Below, one piece after another: positions 12,303-27,058 of a stretch of DNA of 64,000 bases. Origin of the DNA: Cyathus striatus. Taxonomy: Eukaryota > Basidiomycota > Agaricomycetes > Agaricales > Nidulariaceae. The notes beneath the pieces were generated by a model. That model was not told the DNA's origin. It did no database searches and saw nothing but the letters and a program-made list of their open reading frames with translations. The stretch spans positions 992,001-1,056,000 of the forward strand of contig JAOVFP010000020.1 in the NCBI GenBank assembly GCA_025738555.1. The letters run 5' to 3'. The translations under genes and the position numbers were made by a program. How positions within the stretch are numbered: the stretch's first letter is position 1; each line of letters opens with the position of its first letter.

Positions 12303-13416
12303 CTATACTAAAAATGTATCGACCCCCGCTCGATCCCCACCTATAAGTCGTTCTGTCTGAGCCTCACAGATAACAATCCGGTGTATCCTCTCCGCTGCAG
12401 CTTTCGCTACTACGACCAGTGGGATCTTTTCATCATTACTTGATTGGCTGGGTGAAACACCTTCCAGAGGAATATAAACGAGAGCTTCCGACATCGCTTC
12501 AAGGTCGGATCTTCGAACACGAAGTCCCCATATGCTTTCGTGGTATACATCAACAAGTCTAACTTCCTCCAACCATGGCATAGCTGTTATTCCTCGATCT
12601 TAATAACAGACAGTTGTAAGAGTTGTAAATCAGGTTACCTTTAGAAATGGCAGTGATATAGGTCAGAGATTCGACTGGAAAAGATACTGCCTGCCCAATG
12701 TACAGCGTTTTTAACGAAGGAATTTCAGGAAGTGATAATGGCACGGGAAAAGAAACATGTGTTATTTTGAGATGTGATAATCGTGTAAAGCTCTTAAAAG
12801 CTTCAAATAATGTCTTTGCTACAGGTGAAACAATCTGCAAAGAGATCAGATATGTGAAGTCGCGTTTCAAGGTTTGCAAACACCATACTGCAATAGAAAA
12901 ATGGTGAGGCGGATCGGTCCCTGTCCAGACAAAGCACCGAGGACTATGAAAACAGGATGACAAGTGTTCCTGCGATAGCAAAAAACGTTTCACATACTTC
13001 AATTGGTTCATGCACTCCTGAATTAAATCAAGCCTTCCAGATCCGTAGCTTACACATTTCAAATTGAATAAATCCAGGGCCAGTCGTCCATTTTCATCTA
13101 GTGAAATCCCCTTGACAGACCTGCACATCGATAAAAGCGAATTAATGTCGGTAAATATATCATTAGACCTGTCGTTGGCAAGTTCAAGTTCGATAGAGCC
13201 CGCAGGAACTAAGATGTTGCACGGCTGGGACCGGTATATGTTAAGGAAGCTCTCCAGCTGTGCTCGGGAAGTAAGGCGGAGGTTTCTATAGAGGATTTCA
13301 ACGGTGACCGCGTGAAGTGTAGAACAAGTTAGAAGCAGCGCGATTCGATTCGCCTTCAGACGGAAGGCACGGGATACAATATCAAGCAGGAGTTCTGAAG
13401 GGAGATCAGTGAACAT
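12303..13416 (-). CDS. F-box-like hypothetical protein
   Basis: About 350 aa. The N-terminus MFTDLPSELLLDIVSRAF matches the F-box start common in expanded agaricomycete families, followed by Leu-rich stretches (SLKTLYIGQAVSFPVESLTYI, in two halves) suggesting degenerate leucine-rich repeats. Such proteins usually bind Skp1 and select substrates for SCF ubiquitin ligases, but no substrate can be inferred. One intron, GTAACC to TTAAG near 12600-12640, joins TAISK to ITAMPWLEEV. An in-frame ATG lies 51 bp upstream (13467), but the F-box fits a start at 13416. Confidence 0.65.
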
Positions 13417-13748
13417 AATTGCTTCAACGAGGGTGTAACTATATAGAAAGAAGTTATGGCAGTTCACAAGTCAAATTATAGAGTAATTGTGTTCGAAGCT
13501 CAATTTTGAATCGGAATGATGGAAGGAAGAGGGAGGGCGAGTTCCGGAGTACCAAATCACCGTTCGCATTATAGCGAGTACTTATATGACATACCCCGAC
13601 TCGGAAGATAAAAGATGCCGTGAACATTGAAGCTTTGAAGAAGTTATATAAGGTTTGTCAATGGGTGTTTCGAAGTCGCAAAGTTCGCGTAAGTAATTTC
13701 GTTGTGCTCATTGCATAATGAGACAACAAAAATAAAGTAAAAAAACAG
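13417..13748. other. Intergenic region before the tRNA
   Basis: About 330 bp between the F-box-like gene start and the tRNA. It is the likely promoter of the F-box-like gene and the downstream flank of the tRNA. No ORF supported. Confidence 0.4.
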
Positions 13749-13851
13749 TGCTCCCTACCAGGGTCGAACTGGTGATCTCCGGATAGCAGCTCGCAACGAG
13801 CTTCACATATGAATATGAGACCGGCGCTCTAACCAACTGAGCCAAGGAAGC
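13749..13851 (-). tRNA. trnM(CAT): tRNA-Met (CAT), elongator, with intron
   Basis: Full cloverleaf on the minus strand. The acceptor GCTTCCT pairs with AGGGAGC (one T-G pair). The D arm is GCTC/GAGC with the loop AGTTGGTTA. The anticodon loop begins CTCAT. The T arm is ACCAG-TTCGACC-CTGGT. The anticodon stem CCGGT/TCCGG has a T-T mismatch at 31-39, as in yeast elongator tRNA-Met. An intron of about 29 nt interrupts the anticodon loop one base after the anticodon, the standard eukaryotic site. The intron itself contains GCTCG-TTG-CGAGC, a perfect small hairpin. Confidence 0.93.
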
Positions 13852-14037
13852 GTTATTCATGTTAAGTATGTCAACCTCAGGTGTGAACAGGTGGTACAGC
13901 ACTGAACTTATCCAGGTTTCTACACAGACGACTTGAACGGCAGATCATTCAAATTGGCTTCCGGGTTTTCTGATAGAAAGGACATAGTTGAAAATAATAA
14001 GTAAGAAAACCAGATACACCATAATATGTAAGAACGT

Positions 14038-16973
14038 TTAATCGCTATCATCATCAACCTGCGAATGATGCAGCGACAGTGAGCGCACAAATAATAATAA
14101 CTGGAGGTGCTGCGTACCACCATCCTTCCCCTAGCTTTCGTAGCGGCTGCTCTAGTTGATGCCCGTCCTGCGGGTGCAAAATTAAGTTGGCTTTGCTTTT
14201 GACTGCCAGCGGCCGCCCCTCGTTTTGCAGGTGCTTTTTTCGGAGCAGGTTGGCTTGATAAATGGAATGAGCTATGAAATAAATTGGACAGAGAACATAA
14301 ACACCTTAGTACAGCAGCTCGGTTTGTCTTCTTTATAGGCTTAGGGGCTTCCTCTTCTTCTTCGTCGTCATCTTCAGGAATCTCAATGACTTCGTCCTCG
14401 TCTGATTCAGTCTGCGTCAAACGCTAAGTCAGGGACCGAGTCAGCATCAAATGTTCTACATACCACAGCCTTCTTCGCTCTACCCCTAGCAGGAGCTTTC
14501 TTTTTAGGGGCAGATTTTGCAGGGGCTTTAGCTTTAGTTGCGGCCTTCTTTCGGGGAGGGGGAGCCTCATCTGAATCAATTTGTTCAAAGTCAGATTCTC
14601 CCACTGCATCACCCATATCGACATCCATCATCATGGAGTCCACTGAGGCTGCATCGTCGTCGTCGTCGCCGTCCTTGGTTTTGGTTTTGGTTTTGGCTTT
14701 ACCCTGTATGAAGAGGATCATAAGAAAAGAAGAAAATCGGGAATGCCACTGTTTCCTACCTTTCCTTTTGTCGCCTTGCCACTCTTTGCATTCTCCTCAT
14801 ACTCCTTATCTTGCTGTTCTTTAGCTTTGGCAAGCTTTTGAGTTCCATCAACAGCAGCCGTAGGAACAAAAGTGGATATGCATTTACCATCTCTTCTAAT
14901 TCGTCTTCTCCCACTTCCTCATTCGCTTCGACGCTCTTCATCAGACGATTCAGCGCTTTGTTTACATGCCTTTACAGCCGAAACTATGAGTCGAACCATT
15001 TGTTGTAAATAAATCGGGTGCTCACGTTTGAATGGCATGTATATCATCCTTCTCAACATACATGCGAATGGCGTCCGACATGCCACCTTCACCGAGCAGT
15101 TGCAATTCCTGTGCAGCAAGGTACTCTTTAACGAGCGTCCCTACCCGCACTTTCGCTAGCTTCTCAGAAACCGACAAATCTGGATCATCGATGCTCAACT
15201 CGGGTTCATCAGCAGTGACTTTGGCAGAACGCGAAGCAGCGGCCCTCTTCGCCCGATGAAATATTAGCAAATCTCGAGGATTCGCTATTTGTCCGCTGAA
15301 TTCTTGTCCAAACCGAATAGGATTCGATATTGAGCTTACACCTGTTGTATCAACCTATTCAAAAGAGTCAAAAAGCGAAGGATATAAATAGGTATTAAAA
15401 TTATACTTTTAGTCGAACGAGGGGAAGCATCCTTGGAAGACTTTCTTCTCCATTTTCAACTGCAGCTGTGTTGCGTTCATCCCACTGCTTATTTGCTTCA
15501 TCAATGAGGGCATTGACCTAATAAATATGAGTCTAAGTCAACAGACACTTAGTAAGAGTTAAACCTGTGCTTTAAGATACTTTGTGACCTCCATTTGGTC
15601 ATCAATGTTCAGTCCCTCCTCGTCCGCGATCTCGTTCAGCACCACATCTTTCATGACAAACGGCCGTACAGTGCGAAGTGGAATAGGAGTCAAATCGAAT
15701 TCTTTCCCTTGAACTCTGACAAGAGCCACATTTCTAGACAGCTTATATTCAACTTACAAGTGGTAGGGGAGTGATATACTACGTACTTGGTTAAAGACTC
15801 GCCATCAGCAAGAGATGTCGCTACAGACGAACCAGGTTGCGTAATGTAGTATTTCTTCCCTGCTACAGGTTCGGGGATAATCCTACAGTCGTGCTCATGC
15901 CCCCAGACAACAAGGTCAATGCTATCATCGAACATTCCTTCGGGAACAAACTCTTGCGGTCCGTGCTTCACTCTGCAGTCATAAGCATGACCACTGTACA
16001 ATTATATGAACAACGTCACCTGTTTTGATGTATTAAGAATATGTTGAACCACTTGTCCTTGTCTCGAGGCATGAACATCCGGACACGATTGCTTCTCAGC
16101 TCGAAATGCATCCTTGCATCCTTGACATTTCCAATTCCATACATCCCCATATAGGTTCGACCTTTTCGCAGCAGCACGGGACGAACAGCAAGCCCTGTAT
16201 TAGGAGCATCAGCATCCGATGTTGGTAGATCGATTTTGCCCATGTAGTTCAAAAGACCAGAGACAGAAAGGACGTCTAGCGCACAAAGGGCGCCTTCCTA
16301 AGCATGTTAAACATAAATCGTGTATTAATTTAATTGAAAGTAGTACGTACTGCACCAGCACCTTGCGGGTCATCGTGGTTCCCGTGAATCGAAAAGACAG
16401 GTATGCCAACATTGAGGTTAGGGTCTTCATAGTTTACTGCGGGGAACCTACAGCTGAAAATCAATAAAGAAGGATATTGAGGGAGAATGTGCGCACGTAA
16501 AACCAGAGGCTTTCCCTTCGTCTGGATCACTCAATAGTTCGACTTGTACAGGCTTGTCGCCTAATGTATGTTCTCGTAGCAATGCGATCGTTCTGTAGAG
16601 GGAATCTCGTGATGGTTTGTTTTCATGGAAGAGATCTCCCGCTAGAAGAATAAAATCCACCTTTTGGGATTAATAATGGGGGATGCTATTGAATATAACT
16701 CCATAGGCTTCATACCTCGTTCTTTACAGCAAGCTCTAGAATCTCCTTGAATGTGTTTATCGAATCTTGCCCCCGAATAGGGTCACGCTCCATGTATCCT
16801 ATGTGGTTATCTGTCGCAAGGAGTATACGAATAGTATCCTCAGGTACTATATGACAAGAGCTGAACGATGAGAAACACGAATATTTTGCGAACATTGGTC
16901 ACAAAGCAAAAGACTTACCGGAATTCGTTATGCCTGGTGTTGGTGCGGGGGTACCAGGGTCGTTATCAGACAT
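14038..16973 (-). CDS. MRE11: Mre11 double-strand break repair nuclease
   Basis: Nuclease subunit of the Mre11-Rad50-Nbs1 complex: 3'-5' exonuclease and endonuclease that starts resection of DNA double-strand breaks in the nucleus. Phosphodiesterase motifs are present in order: [31 protein letters not shown], then the cap region [19 protein letters not shown], and VVWGHEHDC with [12 protein letters not shown]. The C-terminal third is basic and acidic low complexity: KTKTKTKD and poly-Asp from simple repeats, several PKKK stretches, then TKARGR and a final acidic DDDSD. About a dozen introns. The start at 16973 gives [12 protein letters not shown]; the stop at 14038 follows an intron ending in CAG. 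Length of about 700 aa is normal for the family. Divergent from the PIG-X gene, 161 bp apart. Confidence 0.94.
14653..14700. repeat. Coding simple repeats in MRE11
   Basis: Adjacent (TCG)n and (GGTTTT)n tracts on the plus strand. Read on the minus strand they encode an alternating Lys-Thr run followed by an Asp run in the disordered C-terminal region of Mre11. Such tracts are prone to length change. Confidence 0.75.
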
Positions 16974-17134
16974 TGCAGAAATATTATAAAGTGCTTCAGG
17001 CCTAGCTAGTAACTGTTAGATGTGGTAGAGTAGACGAGAGTAGACGTGTGCTAAATGAAACACGAGACCGTGACAGACATTCGCGTTCAGTTATGCGTGA
17101 CTTGAGGCGCGTTGGTTACTTCGCAAGTTCTACC
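16974..17134. promoter_or_regulatory. Compact divergent promoter MRE11/PIG-X
   Basis: 161 bp between the two proposed start codons, which must contain both promoters. If PIG-X instead starts at the in-frame ATG at 17048, only 74 bp would remain, which favours the later start. Confidence 0.4.
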
Positions 17135-17840
17135 ATGTCGCTCACGCTTTCCTCTGGCTTGTATCCTACTCAAGGATTTCATACTACTTCCACAACAAAA
17201 ATCAACGTTTCATCACTACCGTCATCAAGCTGTACTCTAGAACTCTTATATACTCTTCCACCGCTCATTTTTGTTGACCGCTATGAACTTGCACTTCGAA
17301 GCTCCTCTTACAACTTTAGTATCAACTCTGCGTCTGGGAACTTAGACCTGGAGAAACCTGTCCACGCAGTTGAACAAGAAACGGTAGAGTTGAAGGTGTC
17401 TGTTGGATTATGGGATGCAGAGAAGGAGGGGGAAGCAGTGGTAATAGACGTACCTATGCACCTTCGCTATCCAGAAGCAGCAGGCGCCGATTCGAAAGAA
17501 CAGCAGCACGTTTCTGTTCGGTTAGATTGGCCTAAAGGCGCTGTTACTTGCTCCGTTGGTACGTGTCTTGGTCCATCGCTACCTCTAACTGTCTTAAGAT
17601 GTGACTCTAGACAATTTAGCCTCGTACAAGCTAACAACCATTCCGATTCCACCAGAAAGAGCCTCTTCCGCTGATTATGCTCATGACACGATACGTGTCC
17701 CGTCGGGCAGAAAGTCTGATCTCACGTTTGTTGAGACGGGTACTGCGGTAACGATACTAGTGTGCTTCTTTTGGCTGTTGAGGGTGTCGCTAAGGACGTC
17801 TAAACGACTGGTGAATAATAAATTTAACAAAGAACGATAG
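17135..17840 (+). CDS. PIG-X/Pbn1-like GPI mannosyltransferase I subunit
   Basis: ER membrane protein that stabilises PIG-M, the first mannosyltransferase of GPI-anchor synthesis. The lumenal domain shows GFHTTSTTKINVSSL, then LELLYTLPPLIFVDRYEL, a spacer, and VPMHLRYPEA, the pattern of PIG-X/Pbn1. One intron (17558-17610 region) joins TCSV to DNLASYKL. A single C-terminal membrane segment (TAVTILVCFFWLLRVSL) is followed by a basic tail KRLVNNKFNKER, i.e. type I topology. About 215 aa, close to the usual size. The start at 17135 (MSLTLSSG) is preferred; an in-frame ATG at 17048 would add 29 mainly charged residues. No separate signal peptide is evident with the chosen start. Confidence 0.78.
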
Positions 17841-18107
17841 TCGGAACTTGGTGCTAGCTGTCGGATGTCGTATGTATGTAGATACTCGTTGAAACTTGAG
17901 GCGGAGATAACAAATAAAACATTTGATCCGCAGCATGATACATTTCCCACGACGTTAGACTTGTCACTAGAGTCGTAGACCATCCTTGCTGAGTCTCACT
18001 GCCATCCACACCCATTCTTTGTTCCTATCCGCCACCTGGGTCTGCGCTGAGCATCTTCTCTTTCTTTTATATTTTATACTTTCCTTTCCTTCCTTCTCTT
18101 CGACAAA

Positions 18108-19546
18108 ATGTCTGCCCACCAACCTGCAAAACCCGCGTCAAGAGCTCTTGTGGTATCTACCATCTTTCTTTCAAATCTCTGCAGTACTCACCACCGTATA
18201 TCTTCAATAGACCTCTGTTGTTCTTTTCTATCTCGTCGCAGCACTTGCGGTGAATTGATTGTTACCTACACCATCCTCATCCTTCTAATTTAACTTCTTC
18301 CCGAATCCCCCCATAGATGGTCATGGCGTACGTCGCTCTCCACTTGACAAGTCACCCTTTTTAATCCCTTCTTTATTATATTCAGAAACAAATGGGTTCT
18401 TAATGTCACATCTGCGCCGCTGTTTTTCCTCTGGACACAGCTCATGATTGCCGTCTTATTATTTCTTATCTGTGACGCGCTTCGCTTCCTCCCGGACAGA
18501 CTCACGTTCAACCTCCCAACGTCAAAGGGTCTCACAGCCATGGTTGCACTCAATGTTGTAGGTCTCAGGTACGCACAATTTTGCTGTCATCGACTGATGA
18601 GGACTAACCAAGACCCTCCCCCTTTTCTCCATTTCTGTGACACCTTCCCATCTTATCTTTACCTCCGCACAGCTTGAGTAACTACACCCTCAAATACGTC
18701 GACGCCTCTTTCTACCAAGTGGCACGCGGTCTCGTCCTACCGTTTACCGTCTGCACCTCATTTGTCTTCCTTCATGCGCGCCCTTCCCTGCGCATCATTT
18801 TCGCTTGCGCAATAGTCACTCTCGGCTTCTTCGTTGGCGTTTTCTTGGATGGAACTCCTATTTCCTTTATTGGCGTTTCCTTCGGTGTCACGTCATCTCT
18901 CATAACGGCAGCTCATTCAGTTGTTATTAAGCAAAGTCTGGATGTTGTCGACGGCAGTGCTTTGCTGTTAAGCTGGTATACGAATGCACTCAGTGCAATT
19001 GTACTAGCACCAATTATATTGCTGGCTGGCGAAGGACCTGCCGTGTTGAAGCTTTTGTTTAATGTCGAAGAGTTGGTGAACCCGAAAGGGATGAGTCCCC
19101 TGAGGACGTTCATTTGGGGTTCCTTGATCACGGTGAGTAGCTGTATATTGCTACCTTATCTATGTTGTAACGCTTTCATTCTCGCAGGGTATCTTCGGCT
19201 TCTTAATGAGCATTGCCGCCCTTCTGTCGATTAAAGTCACTTCTCCCATCACGCACATGGTCTCTTCTGCTGTGCGTGGGGTAGCTGCATCCCTTTTGGG
19301 TATGTGGCTATTCCAGGACGTCATAACGAGGTGAGTTTTCCCAACTCCTAGCTCATCCCACCGAAACTGATGTCGCTCAATCGTAGTGGTCGTGCATCTT
19401 CAATTGCCATCATTCTGCTTGGGTCGATCTTCTACACTTGGGTCAAACATAAAGAATCTTCTTCCTCCGGGAAACCAAGCTCGGGCGGGTACGAGCGCAC
19501 CAAAACAGAAGATATCGAGGTTGGTAACAAGGAGACACCAGAGTAA
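18108..19546 (+). CDS. SLC35C1-type GDP-fucose transporter
   Basis: Drug/metabolite-superfamily nucleotide-sugar transporter with about ten membrane segments, of the SLC35C branch that carries GDP-fucose into the Golgi. Diagnostic stretches: MVMANKWVLN at the first helix, NYTLKYVDASFYQVARGL, FGVTSSLITAAHSVVIKQSL, WYTNALSAIVLAPIILL, and VTSPITHMVSSAVRGVAAS near the end, followed by a hydrophilic tail (SSSGKPSSGGYERTKTED). Exons: 18108-18152, 18211-18249, an 11-bp exon 18317-18327, 18386-18568, 18673-19132, 19188-19330, 19387-19546. Splicing this way restores VLFYLVAALAMVMANKWV, which no single frame contains. The neighbouring GDP-fucose synthesis genes support the substrate; triose-phosphate-type specificity cannot be excluded from sequence alone. 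Confidence 0.85.
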
Positions 19547-20079
19547 TCGAACACTTTCACAACTTATTAGTGATACGCCATACCATACATATAGTACATA
19601 GGCTTCTGATGCTTCACTCGAATTGAACGGGTGCGGAGACTCATAATGTCATTCGAAGCTTGCCCTTCCCCACTATTTCTTGCACGGACTTGCGCGTTTG
19701 CATACCGCATATATTATTTATAGAGTGGCATAATTGCAACATGATGGACTAAAGTTACTATTGTGTTGTATATAATAGAAGTACTTACTGGTATATTTAG
19801 AAATGCTAATTGGTTGACATCCAATCAGAGATCTCAGGATATGCAAGCTGCCACAGGTGGGTATCCTTAGTGAAACGGTCCATAATCCAAAAACATATCA
19901 TTCCAAGTAAACGTTAAAAATATCAACATCTAAAATAAAACTGACGAAATCTTGGAATCAATAAAAAACAGTCTATGTGGACATGACGAATGGTTACATA
20001 TGTTTATAAATAATACTTCTTCCTTCACTCTGATTCCTCCGGCTTTGTACTCTGTTGGTACATATGGTCCTCCTCAGCC
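19547..20079. other. Convergent intergenic region
   Basis: About 530 bp, AT-rich, between the converging GDP-fucose transporter and FAD synthase genes. 3' UTRs only; nothing else recognised. Confidence 0.4.
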
Positions 20080-21458
20080 TTAACATACACTAGTTCTGAT
20101 AGCGGGACTCGGGCCTCTCCCGCATCGCTCCAAATTACCATCCACGAGCTCATATGCAGGCCTGTACCTGGGTGTACTCGAGGCCGATGAGCTTTCTGAA
20201 CTCCCGTTACTGGACACCTCAACGCCCACGAACGATCGCGGGACGATGCCGCCAGGTAGCGAGTGTGTGGAAGACATGAATGATGACAACGCTGTAGAGG
20301 GTGAAACGAGATCTGGTTGCGGGGTAGAGTGCGTGTTCGACATGACATGCGATAAGGCTGTCGTAGGGGAAACGATGGAAGCGGGCGAAGAGGGCTGAGG
20401 GATAAGTTCTGGAGATTGTTCGGATGTGGATTCGGATTCGGAGATGAGAAGTGCGGGGTTTGGGAAGGTGTTATATGTTGAACCTAGGGATGTGTAACTG
20501 AGAGATATAAAACATAAGGATTTAATCTAGGATGCGAGAAGAAGAATAGAGAGATCGTACCCTTGGTCGTATAAACTACAATAAGGAACGTTCAACCGGC
20601 GTAGGAAAGCCCAGACTTCTTGATAGGACCAGTTAATGATGGGATTGACGCGTTCATAGCGTGGCCAGCCGGGATCAGTCATATTTCTATAAGACAGTTT
20701 TGCTTTACGATATATCATACCAATAAGTATTTGCCTATATGTCAAAAGAAAGTACACACTAACCTCCATGGGGATCCGTTCTTCTGGTTCCTATGAGAAT
20801 AGCAGTAATCTGCGGAAACCTCTCCTTGTAAGTCTCCAAAGCCTCCAGCATTCCTTGTCCACCCTTCGACTTCCCCACTGCGCGGGGTCTGTTGAGGTAA
20901 TCGACGCCATCCCCGTTCACATTCATAACTCCAGATGATGTGGTTGCAGGTGTGACGACACTTTCAACTTGTGGAGCGGAGGGTTTACAGGAGTACAGGT
21001 CAAGATTGTAGAGGTGGGAAGCTTCGTCAATGAAATCTTCTAATGTGGGGAACGGAGATGGCACAGGAATGTAAATTGCCGGGATGGGCTTCATAGCTTC
21101 AGAAGAAGACAGACGACGGGCGATAGCTCCTGCGTAGAGATGTAGTAGGACGGTACCTGAAGACCTCAAAAAATGTTAGAATATTTTGTTGGGGTTATAA
21201 TAGCAACCTGCGCAGTATAAGACTGATGAAGTGACTTACAGTCCTTGCCGCCGTTGAAGCTAATTGAAATGTGTTCCGGTCTATCCATGTCTGTAAGTTA
21301 GCTCAATGTCACGGCGTTAGCTTCAAAGGCCTCACCCACCCATGGGTGCTAATGCATTCTTCGATAACGTCCAATGCTTCCTTGACCGGGGGCGCGAGTG
21401 GATCGTTTGGGGTAGCTGCGAGGTCATACAGCTCCTGTGCTATTTTCTTGCAATCCAT
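20080..21458 (-). CDS. FAD1: FAD synthase (FMN adenylyltransferase)
   Basis: Adenylates FMN to FAD with ATP. PAPS-reductase-like fold of the Fad1 family. Motifs: [19 protein letters not shown] (nucleotide-binding loop, spliced within the Cys codon), [32 protein letters not shown] (substrate loop), [39 protein letters not shown], and the closing [15 protein letters not shown]. About 400 aa; a 120-residue Ser/Thr/Pro-rich insert between [10 protein letters not shown] and PAYELVDG makes it longer than the yeast enzyme. The start at 21458 ([13 protein letters not shown]) is the first Met of the conserved region. It lies between the GDP-fucose genes but has no direct role in that pathway. Stop at 20080. 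Confidence 0.9.
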
Positions 21459-21976
21459 AGTAGGTTTCTGTATGAAACAGTGGTATTGGCACGTATGAAT
21501 GACCTGGATGTGTATCTGGGGAGAAAGAGAGAGGAATGATGGCGGAGAGAGTGATGGATAAAGCAAAGGAATCGGTGCGGCATGAGGGTTCCGCAGATCT
21601 TCTGGGAACGCGCTGTAATCATATCACAATCACGTGACAATTAACCCATAATTTAGCCTTCAACGGGACTTTGGACTTTGGAGTGGACATCGGACATCCA
21701 GTTAACCTATTTAAATAATAATGCTATTTAATCAGAAACCTGCCATCTCGCTTGCTACTATTACTATTAGTATCACTCACTGCAGTCTTATGTCAATTAT
21801 CCTGTTGCGAGTTCATGCGTTCCAATTATATGATCATTCCAAATAAGGAACAAATTTGTGGTCATAAAACCACTGCAGCGATCGCTTCCATCCTTCTTCC
21901 CTTCACTCGACCCAAATCTCAATTCAATCAGGTTTAACCAAGTCAAGCAGCTCCTGCATTCATCCACTCGTTGAAC
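21459..21976. promoter_or_regulatory. Divergent region FAD1 / GDP-fucose synthase
   Basis: About 518 bp between divergent genes. AT-rich; short ORFs here have no support. It should contain both promoters. Confidence 0.35.
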
Positions 21977-23462
<1,486 letters not shown>

Positions 23463-23916
23463 AGACAATGGCTGGTAAAAATAGCGCTGCTGAGTTCTCA
23501 CTTCTGTATTTCACATCTTCTCTGCAATATAACAGACGGCTAGCTAAGTTAGCTCATGAAAACTGTATGCTGTTCACTTCATAAATCTCGGACGATTTCT
23601 CCTAGACATATGTTTTTCTTACGGTCGAAAATGTAAATGCGCAACTGCGGCAAATACTTCCTTTCATACTAGATTTTGAATACTATTATTTGTTGGGTAC
23701 GATAGTGACGGAGAAATATTACACATAGTAGGAAAAGCTAATACAGTTGCTACAGTCCACCCAAGTTTTCTCTCCAATCGGATAAGATTTTACTTTGGAG
23801 CGATGTATATCAATTAATAATTATTGGAGAAAACAAGATAGGACGAGGTATGAGTGTCGTACGTCATACCGAAAGTTCGCAAGAAAACGACGTTAAATGA
23901 TCTCAATTTTGATCCT
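23463..23916. other. Convergent spacer inside the GDP-fucose genes
   Basis: 454 bp between the stops of GDP-fucose synthase (+) and GDP-mannose dehydratase (-). AT-rich 3' UTR sequence; no gene seen. Confidence 0.4.
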
Positions 23917-25352
<1,436 letters not shown>

Positions 25353-26158
25353 GGTGGTAGAGAGAGAACGAGAAGAGAGGAGGAAAGAAAGGGGCGGTAT
25401 AAGAAGGAAAGCGGAAATCCGAACAGCAGGTTCCGTTGCCCCTTAAGAGCCGTTAGAGATTAAATATAAAATAAATATATATATATATCTTCCCGCTCAG
25501 AGGCACCGGGTCCACGCGTCAACGTTCTTTCCGTCGATCAGCTTCATGTCCAGATGTCAACTATTTTACAATCTTAGCATTTTTTCCCTGTCCCTCTCAT
25601 TCACGCCCCACACGTCCCCCTCACGACCCCTCCCATCCACCTACTACCAAACATCCTCATCTCTTTACCTTCCGAGACCCGTGCCATCGCGTGCCGGTAT
25701 TATACGTGTGTCCGCAGCCCCTTACGAATTAATCGGCTTTTTCTCAAATCTCGACTCTATATGGCGCGTGATACGTATGCTACATCTTGTTCCGACCTTA
25801 ACCGCGACAGACAAAATCGTGCTGCGCCCACTTGAACATAGAAGTGTCAAACTTGCACCCCTCACCCGATGTCCCAGAGCGTATTAAAGTACTATGGTAC
25901 AATATGATATCTTGGCGACCGTCGTTCACTCGTGGAACGCGCTGGAAAACAAGACTGCGTACATGTACCGCACCTGCGGAGTAGATATTGTATGTAGTAC
26001 TTGCGAAAATGCAACGGTGCAATGTAAGTGTAATGTGCATTACAAATTATGTAACCCAGTATCTCTCGCGTTTAATTTTCTTAGTCCCAGCTCAAGTTTA
26101 GAATGCAAGCGTTACATATCTCATTAGCTATCATGCATCATGTTTCGTACAAAACTAT
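25353..26158. other. Intergenic region
   Basis: About 800 bp between the GMD start and the stop of the CBM1 gene. It starts with a purine/pyrimidine-biased stretch and an (AT)n run near 25480. A 113-codon plus-strand ORF here is Pro/Ser-rich from pyrimidine bias, with no conserved feature. Nothing else supported. Confidence 0.4.
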
Positions 26159-27058
26159 TTATGCGGTTGCAGTTGCTCCAGTGTAAGCATGGATGGTCTC
26201 ATCTGCACATCCCGCAGGTGTCTGGTACGAGTAGGCACCAAGGTTAACGTAGAGGTCGAGGTTGCCATTGGCATCCGGGCAAACCAACCAAGCCTAAAAG
26301 AGCGTCAGGAAAACAAATCTTGTAATGGCTGGTATAACTGACATTGTCCTGGGGCCTGGTAATCGTGGGGCTGCTCCATTCAACGGTGTCGCCGCTGAAC
26401 ACGAACGTTCCTGACGTCGCTGGAGTCGTCGACCAGGTAACCTTTAGCTTGTTGACCGTCGAGTCTGCAGGGGTTTCGACGATAGCATATAGAGGTGTGC
26501 CTGCAGCATTTTGAATAAGCTGTCCGCCTGTGATCTGGAACTGGGCCGCGGTAGAAGGGTCCCCAAGGACAGCGTCAGATGCTGTATTGATAATTTCAGA
26601 GCGGAGATACTTGTGGAAGTTTGGATCTTCCTGGAAAAGGAAAAAAAAAAGCTTAAAGACGAATGAAAGGTAGTCGAACCGCTACTTACAACGGCACGAA
26701 TGAAGGAGTAGCCTGGCTGAAGGGTAGCAGAACCACCGGATGCGGTGGTGGTTGAGGTCGGAACGCTCGTTGAACCCCCTCCTCCAGCGCTGCTGCTAGA
26801 CACAGTCGAAGTTGCACCTCCGCCCCCGGGTAAGCACTGAGAATAGTAATCGTTCAACTTGTTGCAAGACCATCCTGATGGGCAGGCGGTAGCACCAGAC
26901 CAACCGATCCCTCCGCACTGAAGTTATCCAACATTAGATCGTAAAAGGTCTATGCTATTGTATGTTTATCTTACTTGACCATACTGAGACGCAGTCTGTG
27001 CGACAACAGAGCCGACTATAGCGAGGACACCCGCAAGGATAAGCGATGATTTGCTCAT
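26159..27058 (-). CDS. Secreted CBM1 protein with unknown C-domain
   Basis: Extracellular protein, about 245 aa. Signal peptide [20 protein letters not shown], then a fungal cellulose-binding module with conserved Cys and aromatic residues: [20 protein letters not shown] and [11 protein letters not shown] Gly/Ser/Thr linker of about 40 residues follows. The remaining about 150 residues begin [20 protein letters not shown] and include [20 protein letters not shown] and [19 protein letters not shown] recognise no glycoside hydrolase or LPMO motif there (no N-terminal His, no clear acid pair). Three introns, including one exactly after QYGQ. Probably a cellulose-binding accessory protein made during plant-matter growth; the reaction, if any, is unknown. 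Confidence 0.85.

Noticed and set aside
13708..13902. 64-codon minus-strand ORF with SLAQLVRAPV
   Set aside because: It is a translation through the tRNA-Met gene and a frequent false protein.
20025..20348. Alternative C-terminus for FAD synthase ending at 20025
   Set aside because: That frame does not contain [15 protein letters not shown], the conserved closing motif, which is in the frame ending at 20080.
25546..25887. 113-codon plus-strand ORF, Ser/Pro-rich
   Set aside because: Pyrimidine-biased upstream region of GMD; no conserved motif and no codon pattern.
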